A stretch of 64,000 nt of DNA from an uncultured Duncaniella sp. (GTDB taxonomy: Bacteria > Bacteroidota > Bacteroidia > Bacteroidales > Muribaculaceae): positions 492,119 through 556,118 of the forward strand of contig CAJTQR010000003.1 of the NCBI GenBank assembly GCA_910578515.1, written 5' to 3'. A program made the translations under genes and the position numbers. Below, piece by piece: positions 44,428 to 52,936 of this stretch (position 1 is its first letter; every line of letters begins with the position of its first letter). The notes beneath the pieces were generated by a model. It ran no database searches and was not told where the DNA came from. It was given only the letters and a program-made list of their open reading frames with translations.

Positions 44428-44468
44428 CGTAGGGATGGAATTTTAGATATGAAAACCTGACTTGTTAA

Positions 44469-45062
44469 TTAACACTTGGCACCTCTGATTTTTGTGAAGA
44501 GGGCAATGAGCAGACCAAGAGCAATGAAGGCTCCGGGAGCAAGCACGAAGATGAGCGAACCGTAGGTCTCAGGGAATATTTCAGCACCGAATATCTTGCC
44601 TGTTCCGAGAATCTCTCGGACAGCACCTAAGATAGTGAGCGCGATAGTGAAACCGAGACCGATTCCGATACCGTCAAGACAGCTGTCCACAACTCCATGG
44701 CGTGAAGCGAATGCCTCTGCGCGACCGAGTAGGATACAGTTTACCACAATAAGCGGAATGAAGATGCCGAGCAGTGTGTTGAGCGCGGGGAGATATGCCT
44801 CCATAACGAGCTGAAGCACTGATACGAAAGTCGCAATCACCACAATGTAAGCAGGGATTCGTACTTTGGCGGGAATAAGGTTTTTGATGAGTGAGATTAC
44901 AACGTTTGAGCAGATTAGCACCCCCATGGTTGCAAGTCCCATGCTCATACCGGTCATCGCGCTTCCGGTGGTACCCAGAGTGGGACACATACCCAACATC
45001 AGCACGAAGGTCGGGTTTTCGGTGACGATACCGTTATATAGAATTTTAAGCTTTGAATTCAT
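44469..45062 (-). CDS. rnfE: Rnf electron-transport complex subunit E
   Basis: A 197-residue six-TM protein of the RnfE/NqrD family, with the matching Cys in LGMCPTLGTTG and VVNCILLGRAEAFA for the [2Fe-2S] site. The length fits RnfE. It lies between rnfG (42 bp upstream) and rnfA (41 bp downstream) in the standard D-G-E-A order. Confidence 0.95.
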   Translation of the reverse strand: MNSKLKILYNGIVTENPTFVLMLGMCPTLGTTGSAMTGMSMGLATMGVLICSNVVISLIKNLIPAKVRIPAYIVVIATFVSVLQLVMEAYLPALNTLLGIFIPLIVVNCILLGRAEAFASRHGVVDSCLDGIGIGLGFTIALTILGAVREILGTGKIFGAEIFPETYGSLIFVLAPGAFIALGLLIALFTKIRGAKC

Positions 45063-45104
45063 GATAAGTAAGCGTTTGAATGATTTATCACGGGGATGTG
45101 ACTT

Positions 45105-45692
45105 TTATTTGTTCTGCTCCTGAAGTTTCACGTAAGCCTTTGAGGCACGGGTGAGAGCGTCAAGGAAAGCGCGTGATGTAATGGTTGCGGCTGTGATTGC
45201 GTCGATATCGCCACCATCCTTCTTTACAGTCATGTTGGCTGTGGCGGGGTTGAGACCAATCACGTTGCGGCTCCCTTCGGGTGAGCGGAACCATTCATCC
45301 ATCTTGGCACCAAGACCTGGGGTCTCGGCATGGCTCATCACTTCGTAGCCGGTGATGTTGCCATTGCTGTCGAAACCGTAGATTAGACGGATTTCTCCGC
45401 TGAAACCTGCGAGAGAGTAGCTTTCCACTGCAGCGCCCACAAGCTGTCCGTCCTTCTTGGCAGGGAACACTTTGAGAGGTGTGGATTCGCCTTCGGGTGT
45501 AATCTCGATGGCTTCAGCCACAGGGTCGTTATTGAATTCCGGTGTTACCGCGCTGATGGCTTCAATCTGTTTGTTGAGCGCAGCAGCTTTGATAGGCTGT
45601 TCGGTGAGTGAATATACTCCGGCAAGTAGCGCGGCTGCCACTATAGTAATTATGCCGAGTGAGAGCACCATGTTCAGAAGTGATGATTTCAT
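45105..45692 (-). CDS. rnfG: Rnf electron-transport complex subunit G
   Basis: A 195-residue protein with one N-terminal membrane anchor (about 8-28) and a periplasmic FMN-binding domain. The covalent FMN site (consensus S/T-G-A-T-x-T) is present as DAITAATITSRAF near residue 170, with Ala in place of the usual Gly. Its start overlaps the rnfD stop by ATGA (45689-45692). Confidence 0.93.
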   Translation of the reverse strand: MKSSLLNMVLSLGIITIVAAALLAGVYSLTEQPIKAAALNKQIEAISAVTPEFNNDPVAEAIEITPEGESTPLKVFPAKKDGQLVGAAVESYSLAGFSGEIRLIYGFDSNGNITGYEVMSHAETPGLGAKMDEWFRSPEGSRNVIGLNPATANMTVKKDGGDIDAITAATITSRAFLDALTRASKAYVKLQEQNK

Positions 45693-46645
45693 GCAGCTAC
45701 CCTCCCTTCTCCGAACTTACGGGGTTTCATATAACGGTTGATAAGCGGGGTGACACCGTTCATAATCAGGATGGCGAATGATACGCCTTCCGGATAAGCG
45801 CCCCACTGGCGAATGATTAGTGTGATTATACCTATCATGGCTCCATAGAGCAGCATACCTTTGTGGCTCATGGGCGAGGTGACATAGTCGGTAGCCATGA
45901 AGATGGCGCCGAGCATCAGACCGCCTGACAGAAGCTCAACCCCTACGGGTGCTCCTATGCAGAGCGAGAATATTGCCACTGTACCGAGGATTGATACTGG
46001 GATATGCCATGTGATGACTTTCATGCAAAGGAGGTATACGAAACCGAGCAGAAGTGCAATCGCTCCGATTTCACCCATTGAACCTCCAGCCATGCCGAGT
46101 GCCTTGTCCATGAGGTCGATATGCTCAGGTTCGATGAGCTTCATCTTAAGCTCGCCGAGGATGGTTGCACCGGTAGTTGCGTCAGCGTATGCCCAACGGT
46201 TTTCAAACGGAAGTGGCCATGAGGTCATCTGTACCGGGAATGAAAGGAGGAGGAACACACGTCCTACCAATGCGGGGTTGAAGATGTTGCAACCCAGACC
46301 TCCGAAAGTCATTTTACCGATACCGATTGCTACAACGCATCCAATCAGCACAATCCAGATTGGCAGATTGGACGGAAGATTAAGCGCGAGAAGCAGACCT
46401 GTCAGTACGGCTGAAAGGTTACCTATCGATGGCTTTTGCCCGAGCATGTAACGGGTGATGAGGTATTCGGCTATCACGCAGCCTGCGATGGCGGTGACGA
46501 TTACGATAGCGGCACCGATGCCGAAACAGAAGAGTGCCAGCAATACCGCAGGAATCAACGCAATGATGACGTGAAGCATTAGCTTTGTCACCGTCGTGGG
46601 CGTTTGGGTATGCGGCGACGGGGAAATGGTGATAAATTGGCTCAT
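45689..46645 (-). CDS. rnfD: Rnf electron-transport complex subunit D
   Basis: A 318-residue polytopic protein of the RnfD/NqrB family. The covalent FMN motif appears as DATTGATILGE around residue 155-165. The 318-residue length points to RnfD rather than the roughly 410-residue NqrB. It is the first gene of this transcription unit: a consensus promoter sits just upstream, and no rnfB or rnfC precedes it. Confidence 0.94.
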   Translation of the reverse strand: MSQFITISPSPHTQTPTTVTKLMLHVIIALIPAVLLALFCFGIGAAIVIVTAIAGCVIAEYLITRYMLGQKPSIGNLSAVLTGLLLALNLPSNLPIWIVLIGCVVAIGIGKMTFGGLGCNIFNPALVGRVFLLLSFPVQMTSWPLPFENRWAYADATTGATILGELKMKLIEPEHIDLMDKALGMAGGSMGEIGAIALLLGFVYLLCMKVITWHIPVSILGTVAIFSLCIGAPVGVELLSGGLMLGAIFMATDYVTSPMSHKGMLLYGAMIGIITLIIRQWGAYPEGVSFAILIMNGVTPLINRYMKPRKFGEGRVAA

Positions 46646-46669
46646 TTAAAGTTTTGGTATTAGTCGCTG

Positions 46670-46701
46670 CAAAATTATAAAAAAATCTAATAATAACCAA
46701 A
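46670..46701 (-). promoter_or_regulatory. Bacteroidetes-type promoter of rnfDGEA
   Basis: On the minus strand TTTG (46698-46701), 20 bp, TAATTTTG (46670-46677); full consensus, about 25 bp from the rnfD start at 46645. Confidence 0.8.
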
Positions 46702-46838
46702 AGTTAATAATGCCTCTACTCCCGATATCCTTACTCAAGCATCGCAAATCAATGCCTGTCAGGTTACTCCGGCTGAGATGAGGCTGTCGAAGTCCATTGT
46801 GGAATGTGACAGAATGGGGATATATGGGGGATTTTGAG

Positions 46839-46846
46839 TAATTTTG
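46839..46846 (+). promoter_or_regulatory. -7 element upstream of the first TonB receptor gene
   Basis: TAATTTTG lies 40 bp before the start at 46887; the -33 position reads TGGG rather than TTTG. Confidence 0.45.
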
Positions 46847-46886
46847 CAGTGTTTTTTCATAGGTAAGAATCAAAAGATTTTTAAGA

Positions 46887-48974
46887 ATGTTACTGATTCC
46901 AAGATTAACAGCCGTTGTGGGGCTTATGATGTTTTGCTCTATGGGCGCTATTGCTCAGGCGACATTGGATAAGGTTCCGCCAGAGGTTTCGATATCGCCC
47001 GATTCACCAGCTGAAGTTCCCGATTCACTTTATGAGAATTTGGGTGAGGTGGTGGTCACGCAGTCAAGGGGGATACGTAAGCTCTCTGGGGCTACCAACA
47101 CGGATTTCATCTCAGCATCTGAGCTAAAGAGAGCGGCATGCTGCAATTTGGGCGAAAGCTTCACTACCAACCCATCGGTTGATGTCAATTATACTGATGC
47201 CGCCACAGGTGCCCGTCAAATCCGTCTGCTTGGTCTGTCCGGGTCATACGTGCAGATGCTTACGGAAAATATTCCTAATTTCCGCGGAGCGGCGGCTCCC
47301 TATGGTCTCGGCTACATTCCGGGTCCATGGATGCAGTCGATTCAGGTATCGAAAGGAGCCTCCTCGGTTAAGAACGGTTACGAGTCAATCACAGGGCAGA
47401 TAAATGTGGAGATGAAGAAGCCACAGCTCGAGCCTTCACTCTCGGTTAATATGTATTATGACATGATGAATAAACTTGAGGCTAATGTGGATGGCAATCT
47501 TCATTTCGGCGACAAGTGGAGTGTGGGGTTGCTGACTCATGCCGAGAATGGATTTAATTCTCATGACGGAAATGATGACGGATTTATGGATATGCCACGT
47601 GTGCGTCAGGTCTCGCTGATGCCTCGTGTAGCTTATCTGGGTACAAATTATGTGTTTCAGGCTGCTGCAAAATTTATTGACGAGCGGCGTCTAAGCGGAC
47701 AGGATGAACATCATCTGAAGCATCCTGCCGATGAGATGCCATTGTATAAGATACGGATTGATTCTCGCCGATGGGAGGCTTTCACCAAGAATGCTATTAT
47801 GTTTGACCGTGATAATGACGGTAATGTGGCGCTGATACTCTCAGGTTCTTCCCACAGTCAGGATGCTGCTTATGGGCTTAAACTCTGCGATGTGGACCAG
47901 AAGGAGCTATATGCCTCGCTGATGTTTGAACGCAAATGGAATGGAATACATGCCCTGAGTACGGGACTATCGTACAATTATGACAATTACAGGTATCGTT
48001 ACCGTTTTTCGCCAGTCGCCAACGGCTCACTTCTCCATAGCGGCGAGCATGAGGGGGTGACAGGTGGATACGCCCAATATACCCTCAATCTTGATGAAAA
48101 AATAGTGGCTATGGCCGGTATTCGATATGACTGGAGTAGTCTTTACGGCGGCATGGTGACACCAAGAATGCACTTGCGTTATAATCCTGTGACTGACCTG
48201 TCGTTTCATGCTTCGGCAGGCAAGGGCTACCGCTCGCCTCATCCGCTTGCTGAGTATTCATATCTTCTCGCTTCCTCACGTACCATAGAAATAAGCGAGA
48301 ATCTGCACCGTGAAGCGGCATGGAATTTCGGGGTTGGAGGAAGCTGGACCGCTTATCCTGCTGAGAAGAAATTAGGGGTGTCAGCGGAATACTACTACAC
48401 CACCTTTTCCAATCAGATGCTGCTTAACCTTGACCGAAATCCCCATGCTGCCTACATATATTCATCCAAAGGTGATTCCTATTCACATGCACTGCAAGTG
48501 GAGGTTACATTCGAGCCCGTGAAGGAGGTGAATCTGTCGGCTGCCTGGCGATTTACCGATGTTAAGGCTGATTATAGTGGTGATGGTCTGTCGCAGAAAC
48601 CGCTTACTTCATGTCATAAGGGACTGTTTACCTTAGGATATTATCCGCAGATGGGATTATGGCAGTTTGATGTGTCATGTGCCGTCAACGGTTCGGGGCG
48701 TATGCCTACACCTTATAAATTGGGTGATGGTGATATGTCGTGGCGCTCGCGTTACAAGTCATTTGTGCAGCTGAATGCTCAAATCACTCGTAATTTCCGC
48801 CATTGGGCCATATATGTTGGTGGGGAGAATCTGACCAATTACCGTCAGCCATCGCCGATAATAGGTGCTGGTAATCCTTGGGGAGCTGACTTTGATGCCA
48901 CAATGATATATGGACCGCTGCAAGGAGCTATGGTATATGTGGGATTCCGGTATAATATCACAAAATATATTTAA
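46887..48974 (+). CDS. TonB-dependent outer-membrane receptor, HMA-associated type
   Basis: A 695-residue receptor without an N-terminal carboxypeptidase-like domain. Signal peptide (to AIAQA, about residue 25), TonB-box-like region near 50-58 (ENLGEVVVTQS), plug domain (about 60-190) with RQIRLLGLSGSYVQMLTENIPNFRG and VSKGASSVKNGYESITGQINVEMKKP, then a 22-strand barrel ending MVYVGFRYNITKYI. The plug has an adjacent Cys pair, Cys85-Cys86 (AACCNLGESF). The next gene encodes an exported HMA-domain protein, which suggests metal (for example copper) uptake or trafficking; this is inference from context. Confidence 0.9.
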   Translation: MLLIPRLTAVVGLMMFCSMGAIAQATLDKVPPEVSISPDSPAEVPDSLYENLGEVVVTQSRGIRKLSGATNTDFISASELKRAACCNLGESFTTNPSVDVNYTDAATGARQIRLLGLSGSYVQMLTENIPNFRGAAAPYGLGYIPGPWMQSIQVSKGASSVKNGYESITGQINVEMKKPQLEPSLSVNMYYDMMNKLEANVDGNLHFGDKWSVGLLTHAENGFNSHDGNDDGFMDMPRVRQVSLMPRVAYLGTNYVFQAAAKFIDERRLSGQDEHHLKHPADEMPLYKIRIDSRRWEAFTKNAIMFDRDNDGNVALILSGSSHSQDAAYGLKLCDVDQKELYASLMFERKWNGIHALSTGLSYNYDNYRYRYRFSPVANGSLLHSGEHEGVTGGYAQYTLNLDEKIVAMAGIRYDWSSLYGGMVTPRMHLRYNPVTDLSFHASAGKGYRSPHPLAEYSYLLASSRTIEISENLHREAAWNFGVGGSWTAYPAEKKLGVSAEYYYTTFSNQMLLNLDRNPHAAYIYSSKGDSYSHALQVEVTFEPVKEVNLSAAWRFTDVKADYSGDGLSQKPLTSCHKGLFTLGYYPQMGLWQFDVSCAVNGSGRMPTPYKLGDGDMSWRSRYKSFVQLNAQITRNFRHWAIYVGGENLTNYRQPSPIIGAGNPWGADFDATMIYGPLQGAMVYVGFRYNITKYI

Positions 48975-48996
48975 CAATATAATTTAATAAAATAAG

Positions 48997-49308
48997 ATGA
49001 AAAAACTATTTCAGTTACTTACCATTGTGATGATGATGGTTTGCTCTGTGTCTGTTGCATCGGCTAAGGACAAAAAAGGAAATGAGGTAGCGGTGTTTAC
49101 TGTCGCTCCCAAAATGCACTGTCAGAATTGTGAAAACAAAATCAAATCTAACCTTCGCTTTGAGAAAGGAGTCAGCAATGTTACCACTAACCTTAAAGAG
49201 CAAGTGGTGACAGTGACCTACAATCCGGCCAAAACAGATAAGGAAAAGATAACAAAGGCATTCAAGAAGATAGGTTACACAGCTACCGAAGGTAAGAGCG
49301 GTAATTAA
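48997..49308 (+). CDS. exported heavy-metal-associated (HMA) domain protein
   Basis: A 103-residue protein with a signal peptide (to ASAKD, about residue 23), so unlike cytoplasmic CopZ it would act in the periplasm. A single HMA ferredoxin-like fold carries the metal motif KMHCQNCENK (Cys42, Cys45), followed by the typical GVSNVTTNLKEQVVTVTYNP and a C-terminal KKIGYTA. It begins 22 bp after the TonB receptor gene, so the two are co-transcribed. A natural role is to accept a soft metal ion after receptor import; the metal is not shown by sequence. Confidence 0.92.
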   Translation: MKKLFQLLTIVMMMVCSVSVASAKDKKGNEVAVFTVAPKMHCQNCENKIKSNLRFEKGVSNVTTNLKEQVVTVTYNPAKTDKEKITKAFKKIGYTATEGKSGN

Positions 49309-49374
49309 TCAGACCATCGGACGTGACAGATGTTTTCGTTATGTCATGCCTGCACTGATTTTACTCAAAAAAAG

Positions 49375-49410
49375 TATCCCTGCCTTTTTGATTTAGGCAG
49401 GGATAATTTT
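49375..49410. terminator. bidirectional terminator in the metal locus
   Basis: TATCCCTGCCT pairs with AGGCAGGGATA around a 9-nt loop, with AAAAAAAG on the left and ATTTTTG on the right. It separates the HMA gene from the convergent receptor gene. Confidence 0.85.
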
Positions 49411-49435
49411 TGTCTTATGATTATAGGAATGATGG

Positions 49436-51754
49436 TTATATTCCGATAGATACTCCGATATTTACGCAGCGAGGCAGGGTGGGACCATAGATGTAACCGG
49501 AGTCGCGTAAAGGTCCGCGGTCGAAGTCGCTCTGATAAGAGTTGAATATGTTGCTCACACCAGCCGATAAGTCGAGGTTCACACGGTCAAACAGATGGAA
49601 GGTATATGTAAATTTCAGCGAAGCATCGAAAAAAGATTCGGTTTTTACCGCTAGGTCCACATCGGTACCTGAACCGGCTATATGCTGCACAAGCATCGGA
49701 CCGTTTGCTGTACCCGTAAGGGTGGCTTTGAGTGAATGGGTGATTTCCCAGTTGGCGGTCAGATAACCATATACGTCCGGGGTGCGGAACATTCTTTTTT
49801 CAGCCGGTACTTCGGGGTCATCGCTCCAGGTCTCAGCCTTCTTGTAACGGCTGCGCTGGATGGTTACACCTGCCTGCATGTCGAAATGATTTGAGAAGAA
49901 CGCTTTTGCTTCAAGGTTTATACCCATGACCCGGGCACCGGAGCCGTTGTAACGCTCAAGCACTTCATTGCCGTTGGCATCCACACCATCGAGCTGACGT
50001 AATGCGAATACATCGCGCAGGTCTGTAAAAAATCCTTCAACCAGGAAATTGGTCTGCACATTGCCGAAGCGGTGATACATGTCGGCCGAAAGGCTGACAC
50101 TCTGGGAGCTTTCCTGCTTTAACCCGGGGGCAAGTACAGTGACCACTCGCTCACCACCTACGATGGCTATGTGGAAATCCTCGTCGTAAGCTTGCGGAGA
50201 ACGGAAGCCGGTAGAATAGGAAGCTCGGAAGTTGAAATTCTGAGAGGGATTGAAACGAACATTTACTCGTGGTGAGAAAATAGGGTTATGAATCATAGAA
50301 TGCTTGTCAACGCGGGCACCCACTAAGAATCCCCACTTCTCATTGCGCCATTCATTCTGAAGATAGCCACTGTAGATGTTGACCTTCTGCAGAACGTCAT
50401 GTTCGTAACCGATGGTGACATCATGAAGACGGTTGAACGAATACTCCACGCCTGCCACTAATTCAGATGGCATAAACAGGAAATGGTTGATGGGATGGGT
50501 CCACTGCGAACCTGCGGTTACCACAATGTCAGATGTGCGTCCGTAGGCGTTTGGGTCCATGTCGGAGCCGTAATAGCTCTGGCGCTTGGTGGCTTGTGTG
50601 GCAGCGAATACCGACAGATGGTCGCGGCGGTCACGGAACCAAAGGTCGTAACTTGCCTCGCCCGCATGTATATTGTGGTCAACCTGCTCTGCAATCATGG
50701 CGAGGTGTGCCGGTTGATTCAGCTGGTCACCACCACGACGGTATTCATGGGTGTTGTGATACTCAAATGTGAGCTTTGAATTATCAGTGGTACGCAGGAA
50801 TGTGCGGGCGCCGAGTGTCTGGCTTTTGAGCTGAGCCACTTCAGTAAATCCGTCATCATTATGGTCATATCCATCGCGGTATCTGCTCTGACCGTAGATG
50901 AATATGCCGGCTTTATTATTATCAGTCACAACTGACGCATTGATGGTGGTATTGTTGTCGAAATCTCCCGACGGTCCGATGGAAGTGAGGGTGTGGGAGA
51001 GACGTGCGGAATTAGTAAGCGGGTCCTTGGTGATTATATTGATGGTTCCGCCTACGGCTGAGGAGCCGAATAGAGCCGAGCCACCTCCTCGCATCACTTC
51101 AACACGGTCAATCATGTTGGCAGGAATTTGCTCAAGTCCGTATACACCTGTCAGGGCAGAGAATACAGGACGTGAGTTCATGAGAATCTGAGAGTAGTGA
51201 CCGTCGAGACCATTTATACGTACTTGAGTGAATCCGCAGTTCTGACAGTCGTTTTCCACTCTTACTCCCGGTTGGAAGTCAAGACCGTCAGCAAGTGAAC
51301 AGGCTCCAACATTGAGGAAAGTTTTGCCGGACACCACATTTACCAATGAAGGACTTTCACGGCGACGTGTTTCGGTCTTCGATGATGTCACTACCACCTG
51401 GTCAAGCATGAAGGCATCGGTGGATATCTCGAAGTTTAGTTCTACAGTTTGATTGGAGGCAACCTTGGTGGATTTTTTCTGAGGTGTGTAGCCGATGAAT
51501 GATACCTCCAAGGTATATTCACCGGGGGTAAGGTCGCGGAATACGTAATGACCGGAACCGTCGGTCATGGTGGCAAAGTTTGTCCCGATAATTTTTACAA
51601 CGCAACCAGGGATATGGTCGCCATTCTCTGCATCAATTACATGCCCGCCGATATTGGCGTCGGAAACAGCTGAAGGATTGGCACTTGCAGAGAGAATAGA
51701 GATGAACAGTGAGATAATTAGAGTAAGTAAATTTCGCATTATTATACTAATCAT
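49436..51754 (-). CDS. TonB-dependent receptor with carboxypeptidase-like N-terminal domain and CQNC plug motif
   Basis: A 772-residue receptor. After the signal peptide (to SASA, about residue 25) comes a CarboxypepD_reg-like domain (about 35-110, IGGHVIDAENGDHIPGC) and a TonB-box-like QVVVTSS. The plug domain contains NDCQNCGFTQVRINGLDGHYSQILMNSRPV (Cys170, Cys173) and VEVMRGGGSALFGSSAVGGTINIITKDP. The barrel ends PRCVNIGVSIGI. This is a known Bacteroidetes receptor type with a CxxC in the plug. It is convergent with the receptor-HMA pair. A second Met five codons downstream is an alternative start. Confidence 0.9.
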   Translation of the reverse strand: MISIIMRNLLTLIISLFISILSASANPSAVSDANIGGHVIDAENGDHIPGCVVKIIGTNFATMTDGSGHYVFRDLTPGEYTLEVSFIGYTPQKKSTKVASNQTVELNFEISTDAFMLDQVVVTSSKTETRRRESPSLVNVVSGKTFLNVGACSLADGLDFQPGVRVENDCQNCGFTQVRINGLDGHYSQILMNSRPVFSALTGVYGLEQIPANMIDRVEVMRGGGSALFGSSAVGGTINIITKDPLTNSARLSHTLTSIGPSGDFDNNTTINASVVTDNNKAGIFIYGQSRYRDGYDHNDDGFTEVAQLKSQTLGARTFLRTTDNSKLTFEYHNTHEYRRGGDQLNQPAHLAMIAEQVDHNIHAGEASYDLWFRDRRDHLSVFAATQATKRQSYYGSDMDPNAYGRTSDIVVTAGSQWTHPINHFLFMPSELVAGVEYSFNRLHDVTIGYEHDVLQKVNIYSGYLQNEWRNEKWGFLVGARVDKHSMIHNPIFSPRVNVRFNPSQNFNFRASYSTGFRSPQAYDEDFHIAIVGGERVVTVLAPGLKQESSQSVSLSADMYHRFGNVQTNFLVEGFFTDLRDVFALRQLDGVDANGNEVLERYNGSGARVMGINLEAKAFFSNHFDMQAGVTIQRSRYKKAETWSDDPEVPAEKRMFRTPDVYGYLTANWEITHSLKATLTGTANGPMLVQHIAGSGTDVDLAVKTESFFDASLKFTYTFHLFDRVNLDLSAGVSNIFNSYQSDFDRGPLRDSGYIYGPTLPRCVNIGVSIGI

Positions 51755-51835
51755 TAAAATCAGAGCGCGAAATTACATCTATTAATAAATTTTTGCAATA
51801 CCTAAAATTGATGATTTATAGGACATTTTGCAAGG

Positions 51836-51890
51836 AAAAGACTCCTGAAACCATTCTCTGTTGTTGTGATTTTGGTTTCGGGAGCCTTTT
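51836..51890 (-). terminator. terminator after the nucleoside phosphorylase gene
   Basis: CTCCTGAAACC pairs with GGTTTCGGGAG (one G-U) with a 21-nt loop, and A/T-rich flanks on both sides; on the minus strand it is followed by TCTTTTCC. Confidence 0.6.
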
Positions 51891-51977
51891 CTGATTCTTA
51901 TTATAGCTAATGAGGGGCTTTGTGCGCCATTGTAGACGGTGCGGTAGCGCACTCCTCTAAATTAGGTAGGCGTCTAC

Positions 51978-52859
51978 TTAGATGCGCTCGAGCACGGTAG
52001 CCACAAGGTCGCGGACAGCTGTCTTGTAGTTGGGGTTTGCCTCGGTGTTCATTCGGTTGGCAATGATGGAGCAAACGGTCATGGCACGGTGACCCATAAG
52101 ACGTCCCAGACCTTGCAAAGGCGCGGATTCCATCTCATAGTTAGTGACCTTGCGTCCGTTGAAGCTGAACTCCTCGATGCGGCGGTTGAGGTCGGGATTA
52201 GAGAGCGGGAGGCGGAGCTCACGCCCCTGCGGACCGTAGAAACCGACAGCCGAAATGGTATTGCCGCGCACCATATCGTCTCTGCCTATCTGTTCCACAA
52301 GTTCTTCGTCGGCATTGACAACGTAAGGTTTTGCCCAAAGTGGATTCCAACCTACCGATTCGCAGAAAGCATGTTCAAACTCAAGGTCGGCTACCTCATT
52401 ACGTCCGGCATAGTAGTTGAGCACACCGTCAAAGCCAAGAGACTTCTCTGCTATCACTGGAGTGCCGAGTTTCAGCTCCGGCTGCAAGGCTCCTGAGGTG
52501 CCTATGCGCACCATGGTGAGACGACGTTTGGTATCCTTTACCTCACGGGTCTTGAAGTCAATATTGGCAAGAGCATCGAGCTCGTTGATTACAATATCGA
52601 TGTTATCAGGACCGATACCGTGCGACAGACACATGATGGGTTTTCCCTGATATGTGCCGCCGATGGTGTGAAATTCTCGGGATTGCACCTCAAAGTCGGT
52701 GGTGTCGAAAAATGATGCAACCATATTGACGCGTGCAGGGTCTCCGACGAGTATTATGCGGTCGCAAAGCTGCTCCGGAAGTAGATGGAGATGGAACACA
52801 GAGCCGTCAGGGTTTATGATAAGCTCGGAAGCTCCTATTATTTTCTTATCCATAGGCAT
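51978..52859 (-). CDS. nucleoside phosphorylase (uridine phosphorylase-like)
   Basis: A protein of about 293 residues in the PNP/UDP phosphorylase family. The start is taken at Met 52859 (MPMDKKIIGASELIIN); the open frame continues upstream but that part does not look like protein. Motifs: ILVGDPARV near the N terminus, THG-like CLSHGIGPDN, RIGTSGALQ, and the catalytic VTNYEMESAPLQGLG. It cleaves (deoxy)nucleosides with phosphate. The substrate is probably uridine, but the purine alternative is not excluded. It follows dprA on the same strand. Confidence 0.88.
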   Translation of the reverse strand: MPMDKKIIGASELIINPDGSVFHLHLLPEQLCDRIILVGDPARVNMVASFFDTTDFEVQSREFHTIGGTYQGKPIMCLSHGIGPDNIDIVINELDALANIDFKTREVKDTKRRLTMVRIGTSGALQPELKLGTPVIAEKSLGFDGVLNYYAGRNEVADLEFEHAFCESVGWNPLWAKPYVVNADEELVEQIGRDDMVRGNTISAVGFYGPQGRELRLPLSNPDLNRRIEEFSFNGRKVTNYEMESAPLQGLGRLMGHRAMTVCSIIANRMNTEANPNYKTAVRDLVATVLERI

Positions 52860-52936
52860 TGAGTTATAAGAGTTTTGTATGATATAAAAGAATTTAACTG
52901 TATGAAATATATTAATTAAATATAGTGTGGACGGTG

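Noticed and set aside
45689..46645. Possibility that rnfD-G-E-A is an nqrB-C-D-E operon
   Set aside because: The first subunit is only 318 residues, matching RnfD rather than the roughly 410-residue NqrB, and no NqrA or NqrF neighbours exist.
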